Shown here: in pieces, positions 42,573-50,944 of the stretch
How the letters are laid out: the number at the start of each line of letters is the position of its first letter
Position numbering within the stretch: the first letter of the stretch is position 1
Assembly (NCBI GenBank): GCA_044222225.1
Contig: JBGANR010000015.1
Location: 62,001-126,000 of the forward strand
Reading direction: 5' to 3'
Source: JBGANR01 sp044222225
Lineage (GTDB): Bacteria > Actinomycetota > Actinomycetes > Mycobacteriales > Mycobacteriaceae
DNA: 64,000 bases
Program-made: the position numbers and the translations under genes
The notes under the pieces: model-generated
The model's input: the letters and a program-made list of their open reading frames with translations, nothing else
Database searches by the model: none
Told to the model about the DNA's origin: nothing

Positions 42573-42904
42573 GCGGTGTCGTCGCGCCGCACGGGCAGGT
42601 CGGAATCCGGACCCGACAGGGCGCGGCGGGTGGGGGCGTACTTGTAGCGCTGCACCTCGTCCTTGCGCCGTGCCGGACGATCGTTGGCGATGAGCACGGC
42701 GATCCACGGCAACGGCAGCGAGAGTCCGACGATGAGGAAGGCCAGCCACCACAGCCCCGTGGAGGCGTAGACGATGCCGGCGATGACGAGCGCCGGGATC
42801 CGCATGGACATCACGATGATGTAGCGACGCACCCGTTGCCGGTGCTGTTCGTCCAACGGATCCTGCGCCGCCGTGATGAGGACGGCGCGTTCGTCATCGG
42901 ACAT
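42569..42904 (-). CDS. DUF3099 small membrane protein (Rv2709-like)
   Basis: 111 aa with two membrane helices (about 37-53 and 58-78), a charged N-terminus (MSDDERAVLITAAQDPLDEQHRQRVRRY) and a basic C-terminal tail. The pattern matches DUF3099. The ATG at 42904 is chosen; a GTG four codons earlier (42916) is the alternative, since AGGA abuts the ATG too closely to act as its RBS. It overlaps the methyltransferase start by 4 nt. Function is unknown. Confidence 0.75.
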   Translation of the reverse strand: MSDDERAVLITAAQDPLDEQHRQRVRRYIIVMSMRIPALVIAGIVYASTGLWWLAFLIVGLSLPLPWIAVLIANDRPARRKDEVQRYKYAPTRRALSGPDSDLPVRRDDTA

Positions 42905-43038
42905 TCCTGAGCGCACGACTCCAGTGTCCCACCGCCGTCCGCCGCGGGCCACCTCGTATCCCGATGAGATCGTGGACGTCGGTGCGCGGCGACCGCGATC
43001 GCGCTGCGCAAGGGCCTGTTCGACGCCGATCGTGACGG

Positions 43039-43044
43039 CATAAT
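43039..43044 (+). promoter_or_regulatory. -10 hexamer of leaderless DUF3039 transcript
   Basis: CATAAT is followed by 8 nt and the ATG at 43053, supporting that start over the GTG at 43047. Confidence 0.5.
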
Positions 43045-43052
43045 CGGTGGGC

Positions 43053-43289
43053 ATGAGCACGCAGACACTCGAGCGTCCCGACGTCACCACCGATGAGACC
43101 ACCGACGACGACCGACCGAAGTTCTTCCACTACGTCAAGAAGGAGAAGATCACCGAGAGCGCCGTCATGGGCACGTTCGTGCGCGCCCTCTGCGGCGAGA
43201 CGTTCCCGGTGACGAAGTCGGCGAAGCCGGGCTCGCCGGTCTGCCCGAAGTGCAAGAAGATCTACGACCGGATGAAGAAGGGCGACTGA
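43053..43289 (+). CDS. DUF3039 small putative zinc-binding protein
   Basis: 78 aa. FFHYVKKEKI, ALCGETFPVTK and CPKCKKIYDRMKKG provide His and three Cys that could chelate one metal. This is the DUF3039 pattern (M. tuberculosis Rv2708c). The N-terminal 25 residues are acidic and Thr-rich, probably disordered. It is divergent from the DUF3099 gene, as Rv2708c and Rv2709 are. Confidence 0.82.
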   Translation: MSTQTLERPDVTTDETTDDDRPKFFHYVKKEKITESAVMGTFVRALCGETFPVTKSAKPGSPVCPKCKKIYDRMKKGD

Positions 43290-43301
43290 CCGCCGCGGCG
43301 G

Positions 43302-44618
43302 TCAGCGGCGCCCGCCGGGGCGGGGTGGTCGCGGGTCGCCCGGGGGGCGCCGAAGCCGCCCGTCCTCGGCGCCACGCGTGCCGGGCGGCGGGCTCTGGAT
43401 CGGGATGGCGAGGGTCGGCGGATCGTTCTGCGCCGACAACCCGGTGATCGGCGGTGACTCCCGCTGCCGATGTGGACCGATCCGTGCCGGCTGCGCCGCC
43501 GGCGTCTCCATCCGCTTGGTGGGCGCGTCGCCCCCGGGATCGGCCACGAGGTCGGTCGTGTGCAGCGGCTGCGAGGGCCGGGTCTCGTCCGGGCTCACGG
43601 CGTCGCGGCGGTTCCGGTCGCGGATCGGGCCGCTGTCGCGCCGGCGGATGGGCCCGGAGAGCAGATCCTTGGCGTCCGAGACCCTGTCTCGAACCTGACG
43701 CATCCGGTCGGTGGTCCGCGGCGCCACCGGCCAGGTCTGCTGGATGACGGCGTTGAACTGTGCTCCGACGATGATGCTCAGGCCGAGGAAGAACGTGGTG
43801 AGCAGCAGCGCGATCGGGGTCGCCAGGGCGCCGTAGGTGTAGCCGGTGCTGGAGATCTTCTCGAGGTAGACGCGCAGCCCGAAGCTCGTGCTCCAGAACA
43901 ACGGGCCGGCGAGGAGCGCTCCGGGGATGAGCCGCAGCCACGGCAGGGTGTTCGGCAGGGCCACGCGATACAGGGTCGTGAGCGCGCCCACGAGGATCAG
44001 GCCGACAGCCGGGACGTAGCTCACCGAGATCGCATGCTTCGCTGCGTCTCGGGCCGATTCCGGCAGCATGTTGGTGACGAGCGACGGCCCGACGGCGAGC
44101 AGCGGAAGAAGGAAGACCGCGACGGTGAGACCGACGATGTAGAGACCGAGCGCGAAGAACCGCTGCCGGATGGGATGGCGCACCTCGGCCTGCCCGTGCG
44201 CCTCGCAGATCGAGTCGAGGAAGCTGCTCACCGCTGAGGACCCCGCCCACAGCGACAGGATGAAGCTGATCGAGATGACGTCGGCCCGCCCGCGCGCCAC
44301 GGTGTCGGCGATGATCGGCTCGATGAGCTGCTCGATGATGGCGTCGCTGAAGAAGCGGTGCATGAACGACGTGATGTTCGTCGTCACCGACGCGACGGTG
44401 TCCGGCCCGAACAGGCCGGCGATGTAACCGACGCAGCCGAGCAGACTGAATACGAGGGGCGCGACGCCGAGCGTCTGCCAGAACGCCGCCTGGGCCGACG
44501 ACGAGAAGATCGAATCGTCCCACGCCTTGGCGAGGGTCCGGCCCAGGACCTTGGGGAGGGTACGCAGTACCGGCGGGCGCGGAGGTCGCGACGCGTCGGC
44601 GGGGTCTACTTCAGCCAT
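43302..44618 (-). CDS. YihY/BrkB-type membrane protein (Rv2707-like)
   Basis: 438 aa. About six membrane helices span residues 45-300, with the conserved LSLWAGSSAVSSFLDSICEAHGQ block. A Pro/Arg-rich, soluble C-terminal tail of about 130 residues follows. This is the YihY/virulence-factor BrkB family; substrate and role are unknown. ATG 44618 (MAEVDPADAS) is preferred over an upstream in-frame start that adds 17 residues. It lies convergent with DUF3039, 12 nt apart. Confidence 0.83.
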   Translation of the reverse strand: MAEVDPADASRPPRPPVLRTLPKVLGRTLAKAWDDSIFSSSAQAAFWQTLGVAPLVFSLLGCVGYIAGLFGPDTVASVTTNITSFMHRFFSDAIIEQLIEPIIADTVARGRADVISISFILSLWAGSSAVSSFLDSICEAHGQAEVRHPIRQRFFALGLYIVGLTVAVFLLPLLAVGPSLVTNMLPESARDAAKHAISVSYVPAVGLILVGALTTLYRVALPNTLPWLRLIPGALLAGPLFWSTSFGLRVYLEKISSTGYTYGALATPIALLLTTFFLGLSIIVGAQFNAVIQQTWPVAPRTTDRMRQVRDRVSDAKDLLSGPIRRRDSGPIRDRNRRDAVSPDETRPSQPLHTTDLVADPGGDAPTKRMETPAAQPARIGPHRQRESPPITGLSAQNDPPTLAIPIQSPPPGTRGAEDGRLRRPPGDPRPPRPGGRR

Positions 44619-44709
44619 GATGCTGACAGCATGACCGACGCGTGTGCTTCGCCGCATGACCTCGCGCAAGCTCGCCGGCGACGGTTCGCCGAGCCCATTG
44701 CATCGACGG

Positions 44710-44715
44710 TAGACT
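44710..44715 (+). promoter_or_regulatory. -10 hexamer upstream of RadD-like helicase
   Basis: TAGACT would start a transcript with a leader of about 65 nt to the ATG at 44788, which has an RBS AGGGGGGT. Confidence 0.4.
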
Positions 44716-44787
44716 CATCGGGCGGTCCGTGCCTCGCAGGTGCGGACCGTCGACGTGAAAACCGCAGGTGAGGGGGGTATCGAGCCG

Positions 44788-46491
44788 ATGATGGGGACGA
44801 CGACGGCCGCGCCCGCCCGGGGTGGGCTGCGCCAGTGGCAGCGACGTGCGCTGACGAAATATCTTGCCGCGCGACCGAAGGATTTCCTCGCGGTCGCGAC
44901 GCCGGGAGCAGGGAAGACGACGTTCGCGCTGCGCGTGGCGACCGAGCTCCTCACCGATCGGACCGTCGATCAGGTGACCGTCGTGGCACCGACCGACCAC
45001 CTCAAGACGCAATGGGCCGAGGCGGCGGCGCGCGTCGGCATCGCTCTGGATGCCAACTTCAGCAACTCCGCCGGTGCGACGTCGGGCGACTTCCACGGTG
45101 TCGTCGTCACCTATGCGCAGGTCGCCGCGCACCCGTTCCGGCATCGTGTGCGGACCGAGAACCGGCGCACGCTCGTCATCCTCGACGAGATCCACCACGG
45201 CGGCGACGCCAAGAGCTGGGGCGACGGCATCCGCGAGGCCTTCTCCGACGCGACCCGGCGGCTGGCGCTCACCGGAACGCCGTTCCGTAGCGACGACAGC
45301 AAGATCCCCTTCGTCACCTACGAGCCGGAGCCGGGCGGCAACGAGCGTTCCAAGGCCGATCACTCCTACGGCTATTCGGACGCGCTCGCCGACGGCGTCG
45401 TCCGGCCGGTCGTCTTCCTCGCCTACTCGGGGCAGGCCAGCTGGCGGACGAGCGCGGGCGAGGAGTTCACGGCGCGGCTCGGCGAGCCGCTCTCGGCCGA
45501 GCACACCGCGCGGGCGTGGCGGACGGCTCTCGATCCGCACGGCGACTGGATCCCGGCGGTGCTGCGGGCGGCCAACATCCGGCTCGAACACAAGCGGGCC
45601 GGCGGTGTTCCCGATGCAGGCGGGCTCGTCATCGCCACCGATCAGGCGACGGCGCGCGACTACGCCGAGCTGCTCGCCGAGATCGCGGGGGAGCCGGTGA
45701 CGCTCGTGCTCTCCGACGATCCGGCGGCGTCGAAGAAGATCGGGCAGTTCGCCGAGTCGGCCGCGAAGTGGATGGTCGCGGTGCGAATGGTCTCCGAGGG
45801 CGTCGACGTGCCGCGGCTGTCCGTCGGCGTGTACGCGACCAGTGCCTCGACACCGCTGTACTTCGCGCAGGCCATCGGCCGATTCGTACGCTCGCGGGCG
45901 ACGGGGGAGACGGCCAGCGTCTTCCTGCCGTCCGTGCCGGTGCTGCTCAACCTGGCCGCCGAGCTGGAGGTGCAGCGCGATCACGTCCTCGGTAAGCCGC
46001 ACCGGGAATCGTCCGGGCTCGATGACGAGGCGCTCGCGGACGCCAATAAGCAGAAGGACGAGAAGGACCCCGACGAGGGTGCCTTCCAGTCACTGAGCGC
46101 CGACGCCGAGCTCGACCAGGTCATCTTCGACGGCTCCTCGTTCGGGACCGCCACGTACGCGGGCAGTGACGAGGAGGCCGAATATCTCGGCCTCCCCGGG
46201 CTGCTCGGCGCCGATCAGGTGCGTGACCTGCTCCGCAAGCGGCAGGACGAGCAGATCTCGCAGCCGAAGGCACCCGTCGCGACGGCGGAGCCGGTGCGGC
46301 GTGTCGGGCAGGAGCTCAGCGATCTGCGCCGGGAGCTGACGAGCCTCGTCGCCGTGCACCATCACCGCACGGGCAAGCCGCACGGCGTCATCCACAACGA
46401 GCTGCGGGCCAAGATGGGCGGCCCACCGCAGGCGATGGCGAGCGCCGAGCAGCTCCGGGAACGGATCTCGGCGCTGCGCACCTGGCGGTGA
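44788..46491 (+). CDS. RadD-like DEAD/DEAH-box helicase
   Basis: 567 aa. Q/motif I region LRQWQRRALTKYLAARPKDFLAVATPGAGKTT, motif II LVILDEIHHGGD, motif III LALTGTPFRSDDSKIPFV and motif VI FAQAIGRFVRSR define a superfamily 2 helicase of the RadD/SSL2-like group, implicated in DNA repair. A charged C-terminal part follows, ending HHRTGKPHGVIHNELRAKMGGPPQ, a helix-turn-helix-like RecA-loader-type tail. The ATG at 44788 is chosen for AGGGGGGT upstream; earlier GTG starts lack an RBS. Confidence 0.82.
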   Translation: MMGTTTAAPARGGLRQWQRRALTKYLAARPKDFLAVATPGAGKTTFALRVATELLTDRTVDQVTVVAPTDHLKTQWAEAAARVGIALDANFSNSAGATSGDFHGVVVTYAQVAAHPFRHRVRTENRRTLVILDEIHHGGDAKSWGDGIREAFSDATRRLALTGTPFRSDDSKIPFVTYEPEPGGNERSKADHSYGYSDALADGVVRPVVFLAYSGQASWRTSAGEEFTARLGEPLSAEHTARAWRTALDPHGDWIPAVLRAANIRLEHKRAGGVPDAGGLVIATDQATARDYAELLAEIAGEPVTLVLSDDPAASKKIGQFAESAAKWMVAVRMVSEGVDVPRLSVGVYATSASTPLYFAQAIGRFVRSRATGETASVFLPSVPVLLNLAAELEVQRDHVLGKPHRESSGLDDEALADANKQKDEKDPDEGAFQSLSADAELDQVIFDGSSFGTATYAGSDEEAEYLGLPGLLGADQVRDLLRKRQDEQISQPKAPVATAEPVRRVGQELSDLRRELTSLVAVHHHRTGKPHGVIHNELRAKMGGPPQAMASAEQLRERISALRTWR

Positions 46492-46519
46492 ACAGCGCGG
46501 ACCGACCCCGGACATGACA

Positions 46520-46550
46520 AACGCCGCGTCGCTCGAGGCGACGCGGCGTT
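46520..46550. terminator. Bidirectional terminator after helicase gene
   Basis: AACGCCGCGTCGC (46520-46532) pairs perfectly with 46538-46550 around a 5-nt loop, between the convergent helicase and DUF7455 stops. Confidence 0.8.
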
Positions 46551-46568
46551 CGGGTCGGGGAGAAGTGG

Positions 46569-46760
46569 TCAGGCGTCGCCGTCGACGCGGGCGCCCGCGG
46601 CGGCGAGTCCGGCCGATGTCGCCCGGTAGTGGTGCCCGCAGAAGAGCAGTTCGCCCCCGGCGGGAAGGACGGCCCGGACCTTCGCGGCGGCGCTGCAGCG
46701 GTCGCAGCGATCGGAGGCCGTCAACGGGGCGATGGCACGCATCGTGTCGGTGGCATTCAT
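46569..46760 (-). CDS. DUF7455-type small Cys-rich protein
   Basis: 63 aa. SDRCDRCSAAAKVRAVLPAGG and LLFCGHHYR give a CxxC...CxHH site likely to bind zinc; the family is common beside sigma factor genes in Actinobacteria. ATG 46760 follows GAGAGGGG. An upstream in-frame ORF portion is not conserved in appearance. Function is unknown. Confidence 0.78.
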   Translation of the reverse strand: MNATDTMRAIAPLTASDRCDRCSAAAKVRAVLPAGGELLFCGHHYRATSAGLAAAGARVDGDA

Positions 46761-46907
46761 GTCAAGGCCCCTCTCGTTCATCTGTCGTTCGAACCCTGCT
46801 TTTGAGAAGACGAACGGCGCCGCCGGAAGGTTCCCGATGGCGCCTGTCGCCCGCGTCACGGTGTCGGGACGACGAGCCGGGCGGTGCTGCGACCGCCCAT
46901 CTCGTCG

Positions 46908-48065
46908 TTACAGGCCCATGTCCTTGGCGATGATCGACTTCATGACCTCGCTCGTGCCGCCGTAGATACGGTTGACGCGATTGTCGGCGTACAGGCGTGC
47001 GACCGGGTACTCGTTGATGTAGCCGTAGCCGCCGTGCAGCTGAAGGCAGCGGTCGATGACGTCCGAGGCGGCCTCGGTGCAGAAGAGCTTGACGGACGCC
47101 GCGTCGGCGGCGGTCAGCTCGCCGGCGTCGTGCAGGTCGAGGGCGCGGTCGACCATCGATTCCATGGCGTCCACCTTGGCCTTGCAGGCGGCCAGCTCGA
47201 ACTTCGTGTTCTGGAAGGAGGCCACCGGCTGGCCGAAGACGCGCCGGTCGGCGGTGTAGGCCTGGGTGAAGCGGACGGCCGCCGAGGCCTGCGCGTAGGC
47301 GCCGTGGCCGATGGACAGCCGCTCCTGCGGAAGGTTCTGGCCGAGGTAGGAGAAACCGCGGTTCTCCTCGCCGAGCAGATCGTCGACCGGAATCTTCACG
47401 TCGCTGAAGGAGAGTTCGGCCGTGTCCGAGACCTTGAGGCCGAGCTTGTCCAGTTTGCGGCCCACGGCGTAGCCGGGGGACTTGGTGTCGACGACGAACA
47501 GGGAGATGCCGAAGCGGCGGTCGTCCTCCTTCGACGGGGACGTCCGTGCGCAGACGATGACACGGTCGGCGTGCACCCCGCCGGTGATGAACGTCTTGGA
47601 GCCGTTGAGCACGTAGTGGGTGCCGTCCTCGGAGAGCTTGGCGGTGGTGCGCATGCCCGCGAGGTCCGAACCGGTACCGGGCTCGGTCATGGCGATGGCG
47701 AACATCGTCTCGCCGGAGACGAAGCCGGGCAGCCAGCGCTGCTTCTGCTCCTCGGTGCCGTACGCCAGCAGGTACGGCAGGCACAACGCGACATGGACTC
47801 CGCTGCCGCCGAAGTAGACGCCCGCCCGGTGCGCCTCCTCGCTCATGATCGCCTGGTACTTGAAGGTCTCCTCGCCGGCGCCGCCGTACTCCTCGGGCAC
47901 CTCGATACCGAAGACGCCCAGCTCGCCGAGTTTGTAGTAGAAGTCGCGGGGCGCGATTCCGGCGGCGTACCACTCGTCGAAGTGGGGGACGACCTCCGAT
48001 TCGATGAAGTCCCGGATCGTCGCCCGGAACGCCTCGTGATCCTCGTTGAACACCGTGCGGCGCAT
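46908..48065 (-). CDS. Acyl-CoA dehydrogenase
   Basis: 385 aa, full-length ACAD. FAD/substrate motifs MTEPGTGSDLAGMRTTAKL and GTHYVLNGSKTFITGG, and a C-terminal catalytic-Glu segment IYGGTSEVMKSI. It oxidises an acyl-CoA to the 2-enoyl-CoA with electrons to ETF. The ATG 48065 follows GAGGAGGTG; sequence upstream of it belongs to another frame of the TetR gene. It lies 44 nt downstream of the TetR gene on the same strand, so both probably share the promoter opposite the thiolase operon. Confidence 0.92.
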   Translation of the reverse strand: MRRTVFNEDHEAFRATIRDFIESEVVPHFDEWYAAGIAPRDFYYKLGELGVFGIEVPEEYGGAGEETFKYQAIMSEEAHRAGVYFGGSGVHVALCLPYLLAYGTEEQKQRWLPGFVSGETMFAIAMTEPGTGSDLAGMRTTAKLSEDGTHYVLNGSKTFITGGVHADRVIVCARTSPSKEDDRRFGISLFVVDTKSPGYAVGRKLDKLGLKVSDTAELSFSDVKIPVDDLLGEENRGFSYLGQNLPQERLSIGHGAYAQASAAVRFTQAYTADRRVFGQPVASFQNTKFELAACKAKVDAMESMVDRALDLHDAGELTAADAASVKLFCTEAASDVIDRCLQLHGGYGYINEYPVARLYADNRVNRIYGGTSEVMKSIIAKDMGL

Positions 48066-48109
48066 CGCGCCACCTCCTCTTGTTGTTCTGTCTTGCCGTC
48101 TGTCGTGGG

Positions 48110-48766
48110 TCAGTGCGCGCCGACGAGCCGCAGGGCCAGGTCTGCGTAGAAGTCGGCGATCTCGTCGGGATTGAGTGCGCCGTCGTCGCGGTACCAGCGG
48201 GCGATGTCGACGCCCATCGAGAGCACGGCGGCGGCGGCCATGCGCGGGTTCGGGGTGTCGAACTCGCCGGCGGCGACACCGGATTCGACGACGGCGCGGA
48301 CCATCCTGTCGATGTCGTGCCGCAGCTCGCCGATCTCGGCGCGGTGCGCGGGACTGAGGGCGGCGAGCTCGTAGTTGACGATCCGCGCGCTCGTGTGGTT
48401 GGTCGCGTGGTGCTTGGTGAACGCGCGGGTGAGGGCGGCGAGGCGCGTCGGTGCCGAGGCGGCCGGATCGTCGGCGGCCTCCAGGACGGCGAGCGTGTGC
48501 AGGTGGCCCGTCCGCGAGATCTGGTAGAGCAGTTCCTCTTTGGAGCGGTGGTGGACGTAGACCGCGGCCGGGCTCATCCCGGCCGCCGAGGCGATGTCGC
48601 GCGTCGTCGTCCCGTGGAAGCCCCGATCGGCGAAGGCCGCGACGGCCGCCTCCAGCAGCCGGGCGCGAGTCTGCTCCGACCTGCTGCTCTCCGGTCGTGC
48701 CAAGGCGGAGTGTGCGTCGGCCGGGCGGCGCGGTTGCGAACGGCTCAAAGCGTCGGGCGCGGCCAA
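48110..48766 (-). CDS. TetR family transcriptional regulator
   Basis: 218 aa. The DNA-binding domain (RSEQTRARLLEAAVAAFADRGFHGTTTRDIASAAGMSPAAVYVHHRSKEELLYQ) spans residues 29-82; the C-terminal ligand domain ends YADLALRLVG. It is adjacent to and divergent from a lipid-degradation-like operon, so a repressor lifted by an acyl-CoA is the natural guess. Start codon is TTG, 5 nt after AAGGAGG, supported by the strong RBS. A palindrome in the divergent region is its likely operator. Confidence 0.88.
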   Translation of the reverse strand: MAAPDALSRSQPRRPADAHSALARPESSRSEQTRARLLEAAVAAFADRGFHGTTTRDIASAAGMSPAAVYVHHRSKEELLYQISRTGHLHTLAVLEAADDPAASAPTRLAALTRAFTKHHATNHTSARIVNYELAALSPAHRAEIGELRHDIDRMVRAVVESGVAAGEFDTPNPRMAAAAVLSMGVDIARWYRDDGALNPDEIADFYADLALRLVGAH

Positions 48767-48873
48767 TCGGGCCTCCTTGCGGCAGCAGCGGGGACATCAT
48801 GAATGTGATCGAACTCACGGAGAAGTCTGGACTTGACGTGAGCCTCATCTCAGGGCGTAGAGTCGAGCCTACG

Positions 48874-48891
48874 AGTAAGCAAGCGCTTAGT
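48874..48891. promoter_or_regulatory. Palindromic operator in the TetR/thiolase gap
   Basis: AGTAAGC-AAGC-GCTTAGT: the arms TAAGC/GCTTA are perfect and the next two bases allow one mismatch. The core AAGCGCTT is self-complementary. It lies 108 nt from the TetR start and 81 nt before the thiolase start, and resembles CAAG-type sites of TetR regulators of sterol and fatty-acid genes such as KstR2. Confidence 0.6.
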
Positions 48892-48971
48892 CAACCGCGA
48901 CGTCGGTCCGCGATGTCGTTGAGTGACAACGGGCCTTAGCGGACTCGACCACGATCAAGAGAGGACGCACA

Positions 48972-50189
48972 ATGCCTGAAGCCGTCATCGTCGCCACCGC
49001 GCGGTCGCCCATCGGTCGCGCCGGAAAGGGGTCGCTCACGCAGATGCGACCGGACGACCTCACGCTGCAGATGGTGCAGGCCGTCCTGGCGAAGGTGCCG
49101 CAGCTGGATCCGAGGCAGATCGACGACCTCATGCTCGGCTGCGGTCAGCCCGCCGGGGAATCGGGCTTCAACATCGCCCGCACCGTCGCTGTGCTGGCCG
49201 GCTTCGATCACCTGCCGGGCGTCACGGTCAACCGCTACTGCAGCTCCAGCCTGCAGACGACGCGGATGGCCCTGCACGCGATCAAGGCCGGCGAGGGCGA
49301 CGTCTTCATCTCGGGCGGTGTCGAGACCGTGAGCCGTTACCTCAAGGGCAACGCCGACGGGCTGCCCGACACCCAGAACCCGGTGTTCGCCGAGGCCGGA
49401 GCCCGGACGCAGCGCTTCGCCGAGGGCGGCCGGACCTGGGTGGACCCACGTGAATCCGGTGAGCTGCCGGACGTCTACATCGCCATGGGCCAGACGGCCG
49501 AGAACGTCGCTCAGCTCAAGAACGTCACCCGCGCCGACCAGGACGAGTGGGGCGTCCGCAGCCAGAACCGGGCCGAGGCGGGCATCGAGAGCGGCTTCTG
49601 GGCCACGGACATCACCCCGGTGACGTTGCCGGACGGCACGGTGGTCAGCACCGACGACGGCCCGCGCGCCGGCGTCACCCTCGAGGGCGTCTCGAAGCTG
49701 CGGCCGGTCTTCCGCCCGGACGGCACGGTCACCGCGGGCAACTGCTGCCCGCTCAACGACGGTGCCGCGGCCGTCGTGATCATGTCCGACGTCAAGGCCG
49801 CCGAGCTCGGCATCACGCCGCTCGCGCGGATCGTCTCGACGGGCGTCTCGGGTCTGTCGCCGGAGATCATGGGCTACGGCCCCGTCGAGGCCTCGCAGCA
49901 GGCGCTCGCCCGCGCCGGACTGGGCATCGGCGACATCGACCTCGCGGAGATCAACGAGGCGTTCGCCGCCCAGGTGCTGCCGTCGGTCCGCGATCTCGGT
50001 CTCGATCCGGACAAGGTCAACGTCAACGGCGGCGCCATCGCCGTCGGCCATCCGTTCGGCATGACCGGTGCGCGCATCACGAGCACGCTCATCAACTCGC
50101 TGCGCTGGCACGACAAGCAGTTCGGCCTCGAGACCATGTGCGTCGGCGGCGGCCAGGGCATGGCGATGGTGCTGGAGCGGCTGAGCTGA
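48972..50189 (+). CDS. Acetyl-CoA C-acyltransferase (thiolase)
   Basis: 405 aa. Nucleophilic Cys90 in NRYCSSSLQTT, later NEAFAAQVLPSVRDLGLDPDKVNVNGGAIAVGHPFGMTGAR (His) and CVGGGQGMA (second Cys). It cleaves 3-oxoacyl-CoA with CoA to acetyl-CoA plus shortened acyl-CoA, the last step of beta-oxidation. The ATG follows GAGAGGA. It is the first gene of the rightward operon and overlaps the next by 1 nt (TGATG). Confidence 0.93.
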   Translation: MPEAVIVATARSPIGRAGKGSLTQMRPDDLTLQMVQAVLAKVPQLDPRQIDDLMLGCGQPAGESGFNIARTVAVLAGFDHLPGVTVNRYCSSSLQTTRMALHAIKAGEGDVFISGGVETVSRYLKGNADGLPDTQNPVFAEAGARTQRFAEGGRTWVDPRESGELPDVYIAMGQTAENVAQLKNVTRADQDEWGVRSQNRAEAGIESGFWATDITPVTLPDGTVVSTDDGPRAGVTLEGVSKLRPVFRPDGTVTAGNCCPLNDGAAAVVIMSDVKAAELGITPLARIVSTGVSGLSPEIMGYGPVEASQQALARAGLGIGDIDLAEINEAFAAQVLPSVRDLGLDPDKVNVNGGAIAVGHPFGMTGARITSTLINSLRWHDKQFGLETMCVGGGQGMAMVLERLS

Positions 50190-50944
50190 TGACCACACGT
50201 TTCGCGGGAAAGACCGCCATCGTCACCGGCGCCAGCCGGGGGATCGGACTGGGCATCGCGCAGCGGCTCGTCGCGGACGGGGCCCGCGTGGTGCTCACCG
50301 CGCGCAAGCAGGAGGGGCTCGACGAGGCCGTCGCGGCACTCGGCGGACCGGAGGTGGCGCATGCTGTCGCCGGTAAGGCCGACGACCCGGCTCACCGCGA
50401 GGAGACGGTCGCCGCGGCGATCGAGACCTTCGGCGGCGTCGACTTCCTCGTCAACAACACCGGTATCAACCCGGTCTACGGGCCGCTCGTCGAGCTCGAT
50501 CTCGGCGCGGCGCGCAAGATCGTCGAGGTCAACTGCATCGCCGCCCTCGGTTGGGTGCAGACGGTGTACGGGCAGTGGCAGCGCGAGCACGGCGGTGCGA
50601 TCGTCAACGTGGCTTCCATCGCGGGTCTCAACCCGTCGCCGCCGATCGGCTTCTACGGCGCCAGCAAGGCGATGCTCATCCACCTCACCGAGGGGCTGGC
50701 CGTCGAGCTCGGTCCGTCGATCCGGGTCAACGCCGTGGCACCCGCCGTCGTCAAGACGCGGTTCGCGACGGCGCTGTACGAGGGCCGCGAGGAGCAGGTC
50801 GCCGCGGCGTACCCACTGCGCAGGCTCGGCGTGCCGGACGACATCGCCGGTGTGGTCGCCTTCCTGCTGTCCGAGGACGCGGCCTGGATGACGGGCCAGA
50901 CCGTCGTCGTGGACGGCGGCCTGACGAAGGCGGGCGGCGCCTGA
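50189..50944 (+). CDS. SDR family oxidoreductase
   Basis: 251 aa classical SDR: TGASRGIGLGIAQRL (NAD(P) binding), NNTGINPV, and the catalytic YGASKAM with IAGLN serine region. C-terminus VVVDGGLTKAGGA. The substrate is probably a hydroxy- or oxoacyl-CoA of the pathway. It is coupled to genes on both sides by 1-nt overlaps. Confidence 0.88.
   Translation: MTTRFAGKTAIVTGASRGIGLGIAQRLVADGARVVLTARKQEGLDEAVAALGGPEVAHAVAGKADDPAHREETVAAAIETFGGVDFLVNNTGINPVYGPLVELDLGAARKIVEVNCIAALGWVQTVYGQWQREHGGAIVNVASIAGLNPSPPIGFYGASKAMLIHLTEGLAVELGPSIRVNAVAPAVVKTRFATALYEGREEQVAAAYPLRRLGVPDDIAGVVAFLLSEDAAWMTGQTVVVDGGLTKAGGA

Noticed and set aside
44740..44790. Upstream starts of the RadD-like helicase
   Set aside because: The ATG at 44788 has a close RBS (AGGGGGGT) and precedes the conserved LRQWQRRAL; the earlier starts lack an RBS.
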